Below the pieces are notes generated by a model, which had not been told where the DNA came from, ran no database searches, and worked only from the letters and a program-made list of their open reading frames with translations. A stretch of DNA of 64,000 bases from Solwaraspora sp. WMMD1047 (lineage in GTDB: Bacteria > Actinomycetota > Actinomycetes > Mycobacteriales > Micromonosporaceae), in NCBI RefSeq assembly GCF_029626155.1, contig NZ_JARUBL010000001.1, forward strand, positions 806,001-870,000, given 5' to 3'. The position numbers were made by a program, and so were the translations under genes. Shown one piece after another: positions 38,268-47,183 of the stretch. The first letter of the stretch is position 1, and every line of letters begins with the position of its first letter.

Positions 38268-39053
38268 CTAGTGTCCGCCGCCCCCGGCGGGTACCGGAGC
38301 TTCCCGCTCCATCAGCAGTTCGTGCAGTTCGGCGCTGCATCGGGCAACCTCTTCGGCGTGCGCGTTGCGGCCGAGGCTGCGCGGGCGCGGGATGTCGATC
38401 TCGACGATCTGGCGGATCTGACCGGGCCGCGGGCTGAGCACCACCACCCGGTCCGCGAGCAGCACGGCCTCGTCGATCGAGTGGGTGACGAAGACGATCG
38501 TCGCGGAGTTCTCCATGTGTACGCGCTGCAGCTCCACCGACAGCTCCTCGCGGGTGAGGGCGTCCAGCGCGGAGAACGGCTCGTCCATGAGCATCACCCG
38601 GGGCTCGCTGATCAGCGAGCGGCACAGGGACACCCGCTGCTGCATGCCGCCGGAGAGCTCGTGTGGCAGCCGCTCCTCGAATCCGTCGAGGCCGACCATC
38701 TCCAGCAGCTGCCGGGCCCGCTGCCGGTGCTTCGACTTGGGCCAGCCGAAGATCTCGGTGGGTAGGAGGACGTTGTCGAGGACCGACCGCCACGGCAGCA
38801 GCGCCGGCCGCTGGAACAGCATGGCGATGTCCCGGCGGGCCTTGGTGACCCGCTCACCCGCGACGGTGATCTCGCCCTTGGTGGGTTGCATCAGGCCGGC
38901 GACGAGGCGCAGGAGGGTGGACTTTCCGCAACCGGAGCGGCCCACGACCGCGACGAACTCGCCGTCTCCGACGTGTAGATCGATACCGCGCAGCGCCTCG
39001 ACGGAGCCGGATCGCCCGGTGAAGGTGCGGGACACCCCAGACAGTCGGATCAT
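38268..39053 (-). CDS. orphan NitT/TauT-type ABC transporter ATPase
   Basis: A 261-residue ATPase of the nitrate/sulfonate/taurine importer family. Walker A is GRSGCGKST at residues 38-46, the signature is LSGGMQQRVSLCR, Walker B is VMLMDEPFSALDA and the H-loop is FVTHSIDEAV. I used the ATG at 39053; no ribosome binding site-supported earlier start was found. No permease or binding protein of this family is adjacent. It is very similar along its length to the ATPase at 51192-51971, including the C-terminal IPRPRSLGRNAH block, so it may serve that transporter or another elsewhere. Confidence 0.9.
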   Translation of the reverse strand: MIRLSGVSRTFTGRSGSVEALRGIDLHVGDGEFVAVVGRSGCGKSTLLRLVAGLMQPTKGEITVAGERVTKARRDIAMLFQRPALLPWRSVLDNVLLPTEIFGWPKSKHRQRARQLLEMVGLDGFEERLPHELSGGMQQRVSLCRSLISEPRVMLMDEPFSALDALTREELSVELQRVHMENSATIVFVTHSIDEAVLLADRVVVLSPRPGQIRQIVEIDIPRPRSLGRNAHAEEVARCSAELHELLMEREAPVPAGGGGH

Positions 39054-39474
39054 CCAACGGACCCCCTGTTCGCGCTGACCTGCAGACCGAGCCAGGCTAT
39101 CCGGAAGCGGGCGCCGGGTCACCCCCTGAGCAGGCGGAGGCTTCTCTGGCGTTCTGTCCCTGTTTCCCGCCGACCGGCGGCAGGCGAGGGCCGTCCGTGC
39201 CGGTGCCGCGCGAATCACCCGTACCGTTGTCCGGTCGCCTGCGGCGGACGCCCGAGCGCCGGTCGGCGCGGCCTCGGTCGCCGCCTGTCTGCCCTGCCTG
39301 GAGGCCCTGCCCAGCCGGAAAGCCGAGCCGGGCCGGGGTGGACGGGCCGGCCATCGACGTGGTTCGGTGCGCGGCTCGGCGCCGGCCGGCCGATAGGCGC
39401 CACTGGCGATAAAGTGACATTTATCACTGTCTTTGTCGCTCGGTGTCGCGCCGACCGGCCGGTTGCGACGCCGG
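39054..39474. other. gene-free stretch upstream of the orphan ATPase
   Basis: 421 bases between two reverse genes. A reading frame on the reverse strand (39097-39420) is Arg/Gly-rich and shows no family features. The distal 60 bases are unusually AT-rich and carry the dyad listed next. Confidence 0.55.
39408..39428. promoter_or_regulatory. nested AT-rich dyad, candidate operator
   Basis: GATAAA-GTGACA-TTTATC (39408-39425) and AGTGA-CATTTA-TCACT (39413-39428) are two overlapping perfect inverted repeats. In a 70% GC background such an AT-rich dyad is a plausible repressor site. It lies between the binding-protein stop and the orphan ATPase, upstream of the latter. Confidence 0.45.
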
Positions 39475-40662
39475 TCAGCCCGCGAGCCGCCACCGACCGC
39501 CCCGCGAAACCAGCATGGTCAACGCCTGCGGCATCAGTCCGGAATGGTTGTCGGGCGTCATGCGAATCGGTCCGGAGAGGCCGTCCATCTGAGAGGTCTC
39601 CAATAGATCGCGGAGCCCGTCGCGATTGGTGGGCTCGTCCACGGTGGCGGAACCGGTGGCGGCATTGACGAGGAGTTGAAGGGCGTCCGCGGCGAAGGAG
39701 GAGAACCCGTAGTAGCCGCCGTACCGGGCGGTGTAGTCGCGGAACCACTGCTTCCGCGCGGCCTTGGCGGGGTTGGTGGCGATCACGTCGTCGATGACCA
39801 TCGTCTGGGTGAAGAGCAGGTGGAGGTTGTCGGAGGATCGGGCCCCCTCCAGGAAGAGGTCCCCGGCGGCTGCCGCGTCGAAGTAGATCCGGCCGGTGTA
39901 CTCGGCCTCCCGGGCGTTCTCCGCGGCGGACATGGCCTGCTCGGCCGAGGTCCAGAGGATCAGCGCATCGGTCCGGATCTCCGTCGCCGAGGCGACGGCC
40001 TGCCCGAGATCGGTGTCCGTGACCTTCACCGACTCGACCTGCCTGAGCTGGATGTTCGCCTTCTCGAGCTGGCTGGTCATCGCGGCCACCCCCTCCAGGC
40101 CGTACGCGTCGTCGGTGTGCAGGAGCGCGACGCGCTTGATCTTGAGATCGCGCAGCTCGGCGACGAGCGCGGCGGCGCTGTCCTCGGCGTTCGGTGCGAG
40201 CTTGAACATGTAGCGCCGCTGGTCGGCCGGGGTCGCGCCCTGGCTGGCCGGGGCCAGCGCGATGGCCGGAACCCGGCGCTCGTCGATCGTCTTGGCCGCG
40301 TTTATCGCGCACTCGTTGCAGCTGCCCATGATGACCGCGCTCACCGACGGGTTGCTGGTGAAGTCGCTGATGTTGCGCGAGGACTCGCTGGGGTCCGAAC
40401 GGTTGTCCTTGACGTCGAGGCGGACCCGGCGGTCACCGAGCACCCCGGAGAGGTTGATCTGCTCGGCCTTGAGCTCCAGCGCCCGCTGGTAGGCGGTGCC
40501 CACCGGAGCCAGGGCACCCGAGAGTTCCAGGTCAGCGGCGATGACGATCTCGCCGGCCACTGCCTCGCCGTCCGCCGAGTCGCCGAACTGGCAGCCCGCG
40601 AGGGACGTCGCCAGCAGGGCCGAAGCGAGTACCCCGATGGTTGTGGAGCGGATGCGCCTCAA
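39475..40662 (-). CDS. lipoprotein, periplasmic-binding-protein-like (LivJ type)
   Basis: A 395-residue type I solute-binding protein. I chose the TTG at 40662, five bases after GGAGGA; it gives a clean lipoprotein signal MRRIRSTTIGVLASALLATS with lipobox LAGC and Cys24 as the lipid anchor. The mature part has IVIAADLELSGALAPVGTAY, VSAVIMGSCNECAINAAKTI and RVALLHTDDAYGLEGVAAMT, typical of branched-chain amino-acid or amide receptors. No cognate permease is nearby. It is divergent from the conservon, which suggests a sensory rather than transport role; that is inference. Confidence 0.85.
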   Translation of the reverse strand: MRRIRSTTIGVLASALLATSLAGCQFGDSADGEAVAGEIVIAADLELSGALAPVGTAYQRALELKAEQINLSGVLGDRRVRLDVKDNRSDPSESSRNISDFTSNPSVSAVIMGSCNECAINAAKTIDERRVPAIALAPASQGATPADQRRYMFKLAPNAEDSAAALVAELRDLKIKRVALLHTDDAYGLEGVAAMTSQLEKANIQLRQVESVKVTDTDLGQAVASATEIRTDALILWTSAEQAMSAAENAREAEYTGRIYFDAAAAGDLFLEGARSSDNLHLLFTQTMVIDDVIATNPAKAARKQWFRDYTARYGGYYGFSSFAADALQLLVNAATGSATVDEPTNRDGLRDLLETSQMDGLSGPIRMTPDNHSGLMPQALTMLVSRGGRWRLAG

Positions 40663-41116
40663 CTCAGTCCTCCATATGTGCGGCCCCGGGCGGACCTGCC
40701 TGGTCGGTCCGGCGGCCGGATCGTCGCCAAGCCAGCGGTGGCGTCCGGTCAGGATGGGCGGTCGCGGGACGCCGCGAACCCGGGCAAGACCCTGCCAACG
40801 GTGGGCGCCTCCGGTCAAGCGGGGCGTACGGGCCGCCATCCCACATGTTGATCAGGTGACGCATCGAGAAACTTTAGCTGGTCGGGCGCGTTCGGTCACC
40901 CCCCAGAATTCCCCTGATCAGGGCCGTGTTCCACTATCGATCTCCGGGGTTCGGCAAGTGATTGCCCGATATTCCGGACAGATTGGTTCCTTGGGCAGCT
41001 TCCCAAAGAGCCCTTTCTCTGATGAAATCGCGGCCGTGCCGCATGCGGCCGCTGTCCGCTGCAACAGGCAACGGCCCCGGCAGGTCACATGTGGAGAAGA
41101 CGACGGAGGCGATGTC
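40663..41116. other. divergent region between the binding protein and cvnA
   Basis: 454 bases with no supported gene. It includes a 12-bp palindrome CCCTGATCAGGG (40913-40924) and a stretch of lower GC (GATTGCCCGATATTCCGGAC near 40961) that likely holds promoters for both directions. The cvnA ribosome binding site ACGGAGG is at its right end. Confidence 0.5.
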
Positions 41117-44100
41117 GTGAGCACCGGACCTACGACCCTGCCCGAGAGCGGCGTGCCGGAGCACGGCAAAGCCCGGCGCTGGCTGCCGCGGTTGGGGGAC
41201 GCCCGGATCCGGTCGAAACTTGCGCTGATCCTTGTCGTTCCGGTCGCGGCGGTGATCGCGCTGGCGACGGCCCGGTTGGTCGACATCGGCCAGAGCGCCT
41301 ACCAGGCGACCACGATCCGCTCGCTGACCCAGCTCTCCACGGACGTGTCGGCACTCACCCAGGACCTGCACCGGGAGCGGATGGCGGCGGCGGCCTACCT
41401 GGCCGATCCGGCGTCCAAGGCCGACACCTACAACCTGCACGTCCGGCGCACCGACGAACGGATCGCGGCGTACGACAGCCGGCTCGGCGACGTCGGTGAG
41501 GTCCCCGAGTCCGTCCAGAGCCGACTCGACGTGATCGACGACCACCTGGCCACCCTGAACAGCACCCGCCAGCAGATCCTGGACCGGAACCGGATGCCGG
41601 TCGCCGAAGCCGTGCTGCGCTACGGAGTCGTCCTGGCCGACCTGGTCTCCTACGGCGAGACGCTCGGCCAGATCGCCGGTGAGGGCGCCACCGCGGAGAG
41701 CCTGCGGGCGGTCGCCGCCTTCGCCAAGGCCAAGGCCGCCACCGCCGAGGAGGAGGCGGTGATCTTCTCCGCGCTCACCGCGGGGCAACTCGACGAAGAA
41801 CAGTTCTCCTCGTTCCTGGCCACCCTGACCAGCCAGCAGGAGGCGCTGCTCGGCTTCTCCCTGGCCGCCTCCTCCGCCCAGGAGGCCGTGGTGGATCGGC
41901 TGGTGGCCGGTGACGCGGTGGTGCTCGCGGACCAGGTCGCAGCCGACGTCACCCGCTCCGTCGGCCAACCCTCCGGGCTGACCGCGGCCACCGGCGCCCG
42001 GCCGGTGGGTGCGGTGAACGACCTGATGCGCATCGCCGAACTGCAGTTGGAGAGCGACCTTCTCACCCTCGCCGAGCAGGCCAGGTCCGACGTCGTCGAG
42101 CAGGCGATCCTCGAATCCGTCCTGCTGCTGATCACCCTGATCGTCGCGGTCGTGCTCGCGGTCGTGCTGGCCCGCTCCCTCAACCACTCGCTGCGCCGGC
42201 TGCGGCTGGGCGCCCTCTCGGTGGCCAACCACGACCTGCCGGAGGCGGTCCGCCGGCTGCGCGACGTCGGGAACGTCGGCGACGGTGCGGTGGAGGAGAT
42301 CGTCCGGGAGGTTCGAGACCCGATCCGGATGACCAACCGGGACGAGGTCGGCGAGGTCGCGGCCGCGTTCAACGTGGTCCACCGGGAAGCCGTCCGGGTC
42401 GCGGCCGAGCAGGCGGCCCTGCGGACCAGCATCTCGGCGATGTTCCTCAACCTGGCCCGCCGCAGTCAGGCACTCGTCGACCGGATGATCGGCGAGCTGG
42501 ACGCCATCGAGCGGGGCGAGGAGGACCCGAAGCGGCTGGCGCAGCTCTTCGAGCTGGACCACCTGGCGACCCGGATGCGCCGCAACGACGAGAACCTGCT
42601 GGTGCTCGCGGGTGCGGACTCCACCGCGCCGAGGCGCGAGGACGCCCTCCTGGTGGACGTGCTGCGCGCCGCCCAGTCCGAGGTCGAGGCGTACAACCGG
42701 ATCGAGTTCGGCACGGTCGACACCGACATCTCGGTGGCCGCGGCCGCGGTCAACGACGTGGTACGACTGATCGCGGAGCTGCTGGACAACGCGACCCGGT
42801 TCTCGCCGCCGAACACCGTGGTGGTGGCCGACGCCCGCCGGATCCGTGACTACGTGCTGGTCCAGGTCGAGGACCGGGGCCTGGGCCTGGCCGACGACCA
42901 GCTCGACGCCCTGAACCGCCGGCTCTCCGCCCCACCCACCGTCGACGTGGCCGCCTTCCGGCTGATGGGTCTGGCCGTGGTCAGCCGGCTCGCCGCGCGC
43001 TACGACATCCGGGTGGACCTGCGGCGGAACGTGGACGGCGGCACGGTCGCCCAGGTGACCCTGCCCAGCCACATCGTGGTCCTGCCGATGACCCGCGGCC
43101 GTGGCCAGTCGCTGCGGCGGCCGAGTCAGCCGCTGGCCGTGGAGTCCGGTCCGCAGTCGCCGGCTCCGGTCGGCCACAACGGCTGGTCGGACCAGTCGGC
43201 GCCGGTTATCCCGCGCAACTCCGCGGCCACCCTGGCCAGCCAGTTGCGCAGCACCGCGCCCCCGCAATGGGCGAACACCGCCGAGCCGGTCGGCGCCGGG
43301 CAGCAGGCCAGCGCGGCCCAGCAGCAGCTGCCACCGCAGCGGGGCACCGGGTTCCCGGCGCCGGTGCAGCAGACCGGCGGCTTCCCCTCGGCGCTGCGGC
43401 AGCCGGTGACCGCGGCCCACCAGTCGGCCGGTCACGCGCAGCAGAGCCCCGGTTTCCAGACCGAGGCCAGCGCCGGCGCGCCGACCATGGCGTACCCGAC
43501 GGTCCGGCCGCTGGGCGAGCGGCTGGGGGAGACCGCCCCCGCGTCGCTGGCCGGGCAGCAGCAGCCCGGCAGCGGGCTGCCCGCCGGTCCGGTCGCCGGT
43601 CACGGCGCCGTGAGCGCGCCACCGGCCACCCCGGCGCCCCGCGCCGAGGACCCCCGGGAGGCGCCGATCTTCCGGGAGATGGAGGCGGTCTGGTTCCGCT
43701 CGCACGGTTCCGACTCGACCGAGATCTTCACCATGCCGACGGCGGGATACCCGCCACCGGCCAGCTCGGCGCCGCCGGCCCAGTCGATGGCACCGGCCGC
43801 CGCGGCACCGGACCGGGCACCGACCGCCGGGCGTACCGCACTGCCGGTCCGGACCCCGCAGAGCGCGGCCATGTCGTCGGCGCCGGCCCAGCCACCGGCG
43901 GCGTACGCCCCACCGCCCGCGGCCTACGCCCCGCCGCCGACGGCCTACGCCCCGCCCCGGACCGCCCCGCCCGCGACCGCCCCGCCGCCGGCCGCCCCGC
44001 CCTCGGATGTCCCGCCGGCTCGACAGCCGGCCGCCCGCGGACCGTCCAGCGGCGGCGACGTGTGGCGCACCGCGGCCGACGAGGGCTGGGCGCGCGCCAC

Positions 44101-44332
44101 CCGGGCGGCGGAACCGACCGCCGCCGGGACCACCCGTTCCGGCCTGCCGAAGCGGGTGCCGCAGGCCCAGTTGGTCCCGGGCGGCGTGGAGACCAAGGCC
44201 CGGGAGACGAGCCGCCGGACGCCGGACGAGGTGCGGGGCCTGTTGTCGGCCTACCACCGTGGGGTCCAGCGCGGCCGATCGGCCGGCGTCGAACAGCACG
44301 GCACCACCTCAACCAAGGAGACCAGCGGATGA
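41117..44332 (+). CDS. cvnA: conservon sensor histidine kinase with NIT domain (CvnA)
   Basis: A 1071-residue membrane sensor kinase. After an N-terminal basic stretch, TM1 (LALILVVPVAAVIALATARL) lies at about 35-54, an external nitrate/nitrite-sensing (NIT) domain at about 60-330, TM2 at about 331-355, HAMP to about 436, then a dimerisation helix with LDHLATRMRRNDENLLVLAG near 485 and an HATPase domain with N-box LIAELLDNATRFSPP near 552 and VQVEDRGLGLADDQ. Residues 664-1071 are Pro/Ala/Gln-rich and disordered. GTG start with ACGGAGG. It heads cvnABCD; the signal it senses is not known. Confidence 0.92.
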   Translation: MSTGPTTLPESGVPEHGKARRWLPRLGDARIRSKLALILVVPVAAVIALATARLVDIGQSAYQATTIRSLTQLSTDVSALTQDLHRERMAAAAYLADPASKADTYNLHVRRTDERIAAYDSRLGDVGEVPESVQSRLDVIDDHLATLNSTRQQILDRNRMPVAEAVLRYGVVLADLVSYGETLGQIAGEGATAESLRAVAAFAKAKAATAEEEAVIFSALTAGQLDEEQFSSFLATLTSQQEALLGFSLAASSAQEAVVDRLVAGDAVVLADQVAADVTRSVGQPSGLTAATGARPVGAVNDLMRIAELQLESDLLTLAEQARSDVVEQAILESVLLLITLIVAVVLAVVLARSLNHSLRRLRLGALSVANHDLPEAVRRLRDVGNVGDGAVEEIVREVRDPIRMTNRDEVGEVAAAFNVVHREAVRVAAEQAALRTSISAMFLNLARRSQALVDRMIGELDAIERGEEDPKRLAQLFELDHLATRMRRNDENLLVLAGADSTAPRREDALLVDVLRAAQSEVEAYNRIEFGTVDTDISVAAAAVNDVVRLIAELLDNATRFSPPNTVVVADARRIRDYVLVQVEDRGLGLADDQLDALNRRLSAPPTVDVAAFRLMGLAVVSRLAARYDIRVDLRRNVDGGTVAQVTLPSHIVVLPMTRGRGQSLRRPSQPLAVESGPQSPAPVGHNGWSDQSAPVIPRNSAATLASQLRSTAPPQWANTAEPVGAGQQASAAQQQLPPQRGTGFPAPVQQTGGFPSALRQPVTAAHQSAGHAQQSPGFQTEASAGAPTMAYPTVRPLGERLGETAPASLAGQQQPGSGLPAGPVAGHGAVSAPPATPAPRAEDPREAPIFREMEAVWFRSHGSDSTEIFTMPTAGYPPPASSAPPAQSMAPAAAAPDRAPTAGRTALPVRTPQSAAMSSAPAQPPAAYAPPPAAYAPPPTAYAPPRTAPPATAPPPAAPPSDVPPARQPAARGPSSGGDVWRTAADEGWARATRAAEPTAAGTTRSGLPKRVPQAQLVPGGVETKARETSRRTPDEVRGLLSAYHRGVQRGRSAGVEQHGTTSTKETSG

Positions 44333-44739
44333 ACCGGCCGGCGGCTATGCAGGACATGGGTTGGCTACTCAGCAACTTCGCGGACAGCGTGGCTGGCATC
44401 GCGCACGTGGTGGCAGTCTCGGCCGACGGGTTGCTGCTCGCCTCGTCGCGCGACCTTCCGCAGGATCGGGCGGACCAGCTCGCGGCGATCACCTCGGGCG
44501 TGGTCAGCCTGACCGACGGCGCGTCCCGGATGTTCAGTGCCGGTGGGGTCCTGCAGACGGTGATCGAGATGGACAGCGGCTACCTGTTCCTGATGTCCAT
44601 CAGCGACGGCTCCTCGATGGCGGTGCTGGCCGCCCGGAGCTGCGACGTCGGGCAGGTGGGGTACGAGATGGCGCTGCTCGTGGAGCGCGTCGGCGCGGCT
44701 CTCGTCCCACTGCCACGTGAGGCCGCGTCGCGCCCGTAG
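44329..44739 (+). CDS. cvnB: conservon roadblock/LC7 protein (CvnB)
   Basis: A 136-residue roadblock/LC7-fold protein, MNRPAAMQDMGWLLSNFADS with VAGIAHVVAVSADGLLLASS and a C-terminal GQVGYEMALLVERVGAALVP. In Cvn systems it works with the GTPase CvnD as a regulator, by analogy to MglB acting on MglA. ATGA overlap with cvnA. A 67-nt gap separates it from cvnC. Confidence 0.93.
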   Translation: MNRPAAMQDMGWLLSNFADSVAGIAHVVAVSADGLLLASSRDLPQDRADQLAAITSGVVSLTDGASRMFSAGGVLQTVIEMDSGYLFLMSISDGSSMAVLAARSCDVGQVGYEMALLVERVGAALVPLPREAASRP

Positions 44740-44806
44740 CGGGCGGGATCGCAAAGGATTGGATATCGGTGCCACCGCGAACTGACCCGAAGGAGGTGAC
44801 CGCAGC

Positions 44807-45172
44807 ATGGATCCGCGCCGTGAGGATCCGCGTGGTGCCCTCGTTCGGCCGTACGCGGTCACCCGCGGTCGAACCGAGCCACGCCGGGACATCGCCCTCG
44901 AAGCGGTGCTCGTGGCCACCCCGGCGGCGGTCGCCGAGTCGCGGTTCGCCGGGCACGACAAGCACCGGATCGCCATCATCTGCGATGGCCGAGCCCAGTC
45001 GCTGGCGGAGATCGCCGCGTACGCTCGGCTGCCGTTGGGTGTGACGAGGGTGCTCGTCGCCGATATGGTGGCGGACAGCCTGTTGACGCTGCACAGTGCC
45101 GCTCCCGTTGAAGCGTACGAGGAGCGGATGGAACTGCTTGAGAGGGTGCTAAGTGGACTTCGCAGGCTATGA
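44807..45172 (+). CDS. cvnC: conservon DUF742 protein (CvnC)
   Basis: A 121-residue DUF742 protein: LVRPYAVTRGRTEPRRDIAL near residue 12, QSLAEIAAYARLPLGVTRVL near 64 (winged-helix-like), and a C-terminal coiled helix. Its biochemical role in conservons is not settled. A GAAGGAGGTGACC ribosome binding site precedes the ATG. It overlaps cvnD by 20 bases. Confidence 0.93.
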   Translation: MDPRREDPRGALVRPYAVTRGRTEPRRDIALEAVLVATPAAVAESRFAGHDKHRIAIICDGRAQSLAEIAAYARLPLGVTRVLVADMVADSLLTLHSAAPVEAYEERMELLERVLSGLRRL

Positions 45173-45779
45173 CCCGGCCAGGGCGCGCCGGAGCGGTGGG
45201 GAGATTACCTCCGCGAAGATCGTGATCGCGGGTGGCTTCGGAGTGGGTAAGACGACGCTTGTCGGCGCCGTCTCCGAAATCACCCCGCTGACCACCGAGG
45301 CGGTGATGACCTCCGCGGGGGTCGGCATCGACGATCCGTCCAAGGTGCCCGGCAAGGAGACCACCACGGTCGCCATGGACTTCGGCCGGATCACGATGGC
45401 GGAGGATCTGATCCTCTATCTCTTCGGCACCCCAGGGCAGACCCGGTTCTGGTTCATGTGGGACGAGATCATCCGGGGTGCGGTCGGCGCGGCCGTGCTT
45501 GTCGACACCCGGCGGATCACCGACGCGTTCGCCCCGCTGGACTACTTCGAGAACCGGAACCTGCCGTACCTGGTGGCGCTGAACTGCTTCGACGACGCCC
45601 CCCGGTACGAGGCGGAGGAGATCCGCGAGGCGCTGGCGATCGCGCCGCACATCCCGCTGGTGATGTGCGACGCCCGCAACCGGGAGTCGGTCAAGCAGGT
45701 GCTGGTGAACGTCGTGCAGCATGCGATGGCGATGCTGCAGGCCGAGCACGGCCGGGGGTACCCGACGCCGGTCGGCTGA
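45153..45779 (+). CDS. cvnD: conservon small GTPase (CvnD)
   Basis: A 208-residue Ras-like GTPase. The P-loop is GGFGVGKTT at residues 27-35; the switch II region is LFGTPGQTRF, with TPGQ replacing DxxGQ, as in the MglA/CvnD group; the NKxD base motif is NCFD. It completes cvnABCD. It starts from a GTG inside cvnC, so the last three conservon proteins are tightly coupled. Confidence 0.94.
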   Translation: MDFAGYDPARARRSGGEITSAKIVIAGGFGVGKTTLVGAVSEITPLTTEAVMTSAGVGIDDPSKVPGKETTTVAMDFGRITMAEDLILYLFGTPGQTRFWFMWDEIIRGAVGAAVLVDTRRITDAFAPLDYFENRNLPYLVALNCFDDAPRYEAEEIREALAIAPHIPLVMCDARNRESVKQVLVNVVQHAMAMLQAEHGRGYPTPVG

Positions 45780-45840
45780 CCGGGTCGATCGCGGACATCC
45801 CCCGGCGGGCGGGACCGGCGCGACCGGCCTCCGTCCAGGT

Positions 45841-46470
45841 TCAACCGTCCTGTTCGTCGGCTGCCCGCAGGCCGTGCAGGTCGTAGCTGAAGGCACCCGC
45901 CAGCAACCGGCCCCGCAGACCGGCCTCCTTCTCCAGCCGGGCCGTGCAGGCGGCCGCGACGGTGTCGACGTCGTCCCGGCCGACGACCACGGCACCGTCG
46001 GCGTCGAGTACGACATGGTCCCCGGGGCTGATGGCCGCCCCGCCCACCGTCACCGGCACATCCAGCGAACCCCGAACCCGCTTCGTCGCGCCGCGTACCC
46101 GGCGCCAGCGGGACCAGACCGGCAGGCCGAGTTCGCGCAGTTCGTCGAAGTCCCGGATCGCCGCGTCGACGAGTACCCCGACCGCCCCGGCCACCTTGGC
46201 CTGGGTCGCCAGCAGCTCACCGATCAGCGCCACCGGGGTGGGCTCGGGCATGGTCAGCACCAGCACCTCGCCCGGACGGAGCCGGGTCATCGCCTCGTGT
46301 ACCGCGCGGTTGTCGTCCTGCCCGCAGCGGACGGTGCGGGCCGGGCCGCCGGCCCGACTGCCCGGCACCACCTGCGTCAGCTCCACGTCGATCAGACCAC
46401 GCCGTCCCGCCGCCTCGTACACGGTGGCCACCCCGGCGTCTGCCAGCAGCGCGCCCGCCCCGGAGTTCAC
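45841..46470 (-). CDS. RraA-fold aldolase, CHA/HMG aldolase-like
   Basis: A 209-residue protein of the RraA/HMG-CHA aldolase family. It has TRLRPGEVLVLTM, the GELLATQAKVAG loop near residue 95, VLVDAAIRDFDEL near 113 with the Arg-Asp pair that binds pyruvate and the divalent metal in class II pyruvate aldolases, and LDADGAVVVGRDD near 171. Next to a GalB-like hydratase the likely reaction is cleavage of 4-carboxy-4-hydroxy-2-oxoadipate to pyruvate and oxaloacetate; RraA-type RNase E regulation is the less likely alternative. GTG start overlapping the upstream gene by four bases. Confidence 0.8.
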   Translation of the reverse strand: MNSGAGALLADAGVATVYEAAGRRGLIDVELTQVVPGSRAGGPARTVRCGQDDNRAVHEAMTRLRPGEVLVLTMPEPTPVALIGELLATQAKVAGAVGVLVDAAIRDFDELRELGLPVWSRWRRVRGATKRVRGSLDVPVTVGGAAISPGDHVVLDADGAVVVGRDDVDTVAAACTARLEKEAGLRGRLLAGAFSYDLHGLRAADEQDG

Positions 46471-47183
46471 AGGGCACCCACCACGTTCGGGATCAGACGT
46501 TGGAACGCCTCGGCCTGCCGGATGGCGGCGTTGCCGCTGACCCGGCGGGCGTGATTGCCGCGGTGGTCCGCGCGCTGGTCGTAGTATTCCCGCAGGTAGC
46601 CCTGGGCGGACATCGCCGCCATCGCCTCCCGCTTGGCCGGCATCACCGCGGTGATGTCGACGAAGACGGTCGGCACGAAGCCACACAGTTCGGGTTGGTG
46701 CGGCTCGAAGGCCAGAAACTCCGACGGCGGTGCGGTGGCGAAGCCGCTGGCCACGCCGGCACCGGCGGAGAGTTGCCGGGCCAGGGCGACCGCGGCGTGC
46801 GCGGCCGGATGGTCCGGGTTGAACGGATCGCGATCGGGGTGGGTGAGGACCACCTGCGGGGCGAACGTCCGCAGCAGGCTGGCCAACCGTTCGACCTGCT
46901 CGTCACCGACCCGCAGCGGATAGTCGCCCAGGTCGAACGACTCGAACTTCGCGCCGACCGCGGCTGCCGCCTGCTCCGCCTCGGCGTGCCTGATCCGCTT
47001 GACGTTCTCGATGGTCTGGTTCGGGTCCTTCCACAGCTCGCCGGATTCGCCGCGTTCGCCGTACGACAGGGCCAGCACGAGCGCCTCGCCCCCGGCGGCG
47101 GTGTGGGCGGCCACCGCCCCGGCGGCCCGCCAGACGAAGTCGGCGCTGTGGGCGCCGACGACGAGCATCCTGCGCCCGGTCAC
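46467..47183 (-). CDS. GalB-like 4-oxalomesaconate hydratase (PIG-L fold)
   Basis: A 238-residue PIG-L/LmbE-fold protein. Instead of AHPDDE it has GAHSADFVWRAAGAVAAHTA at residues 10-29, and it shows LSYGERGESGELW near 44, VLTHPDRDPFNPDHPAAHAA near 104 and FEPHQPELCGFVP near 151. These are the hallmarks of GalB, the metal-dependent 4-oxalomesaconate hydratase of gallate and protocatechuate 4,5-cleavage pathways, rather than of sugar deacetylases. GTG start overlapping the DUF6282 gene by four bases. Assignment is from remembered family motifs. Confidence 0.75.
   Translation of the reverse strand: MTGRRMLVVGAHSADFVWRAAGAVAAHTAAGGEALVLALSYGERGESGELWKDPNQTIENVKRIRHAEAEQAAAAVGAKFESFDLGDYPLRVGDEQVERLASLLRTFAPQVVLTHPDRDPFNPDHPAAHAAVALARQLSAGAGVASGFATAPPSEFLAFEPHQPELCGFVPTVFVDITAVMPAKREAMAAMSAQGYLREYYDQRADHRGNHARRVSGNAAIRQAEAFQRLIPNVVGAL

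Noticed and set aside
39097-39420. Reverse gene of 107 codons
   Set aside because: Arg/Gly-rich composition, no ribosome binding site and no recognisable motif; more likely noncoding.
40496-41116. N-terminal extension of CvnA
   Set aside because: It overlaps the divergent binding-protein gene on the other strand and lacks membrane or sensor features; the GTG at 41117 has a good ribosome binding site.
46467-47183. Sugar N-deacetylase (generic PIG-L) annotation
   Set aside because: AHSADF, LSYGERGES and FEPHQPE fit the GalB hydratase branch better than the AHPDDE of deacetylases, and the aldolase neighbour supports this.
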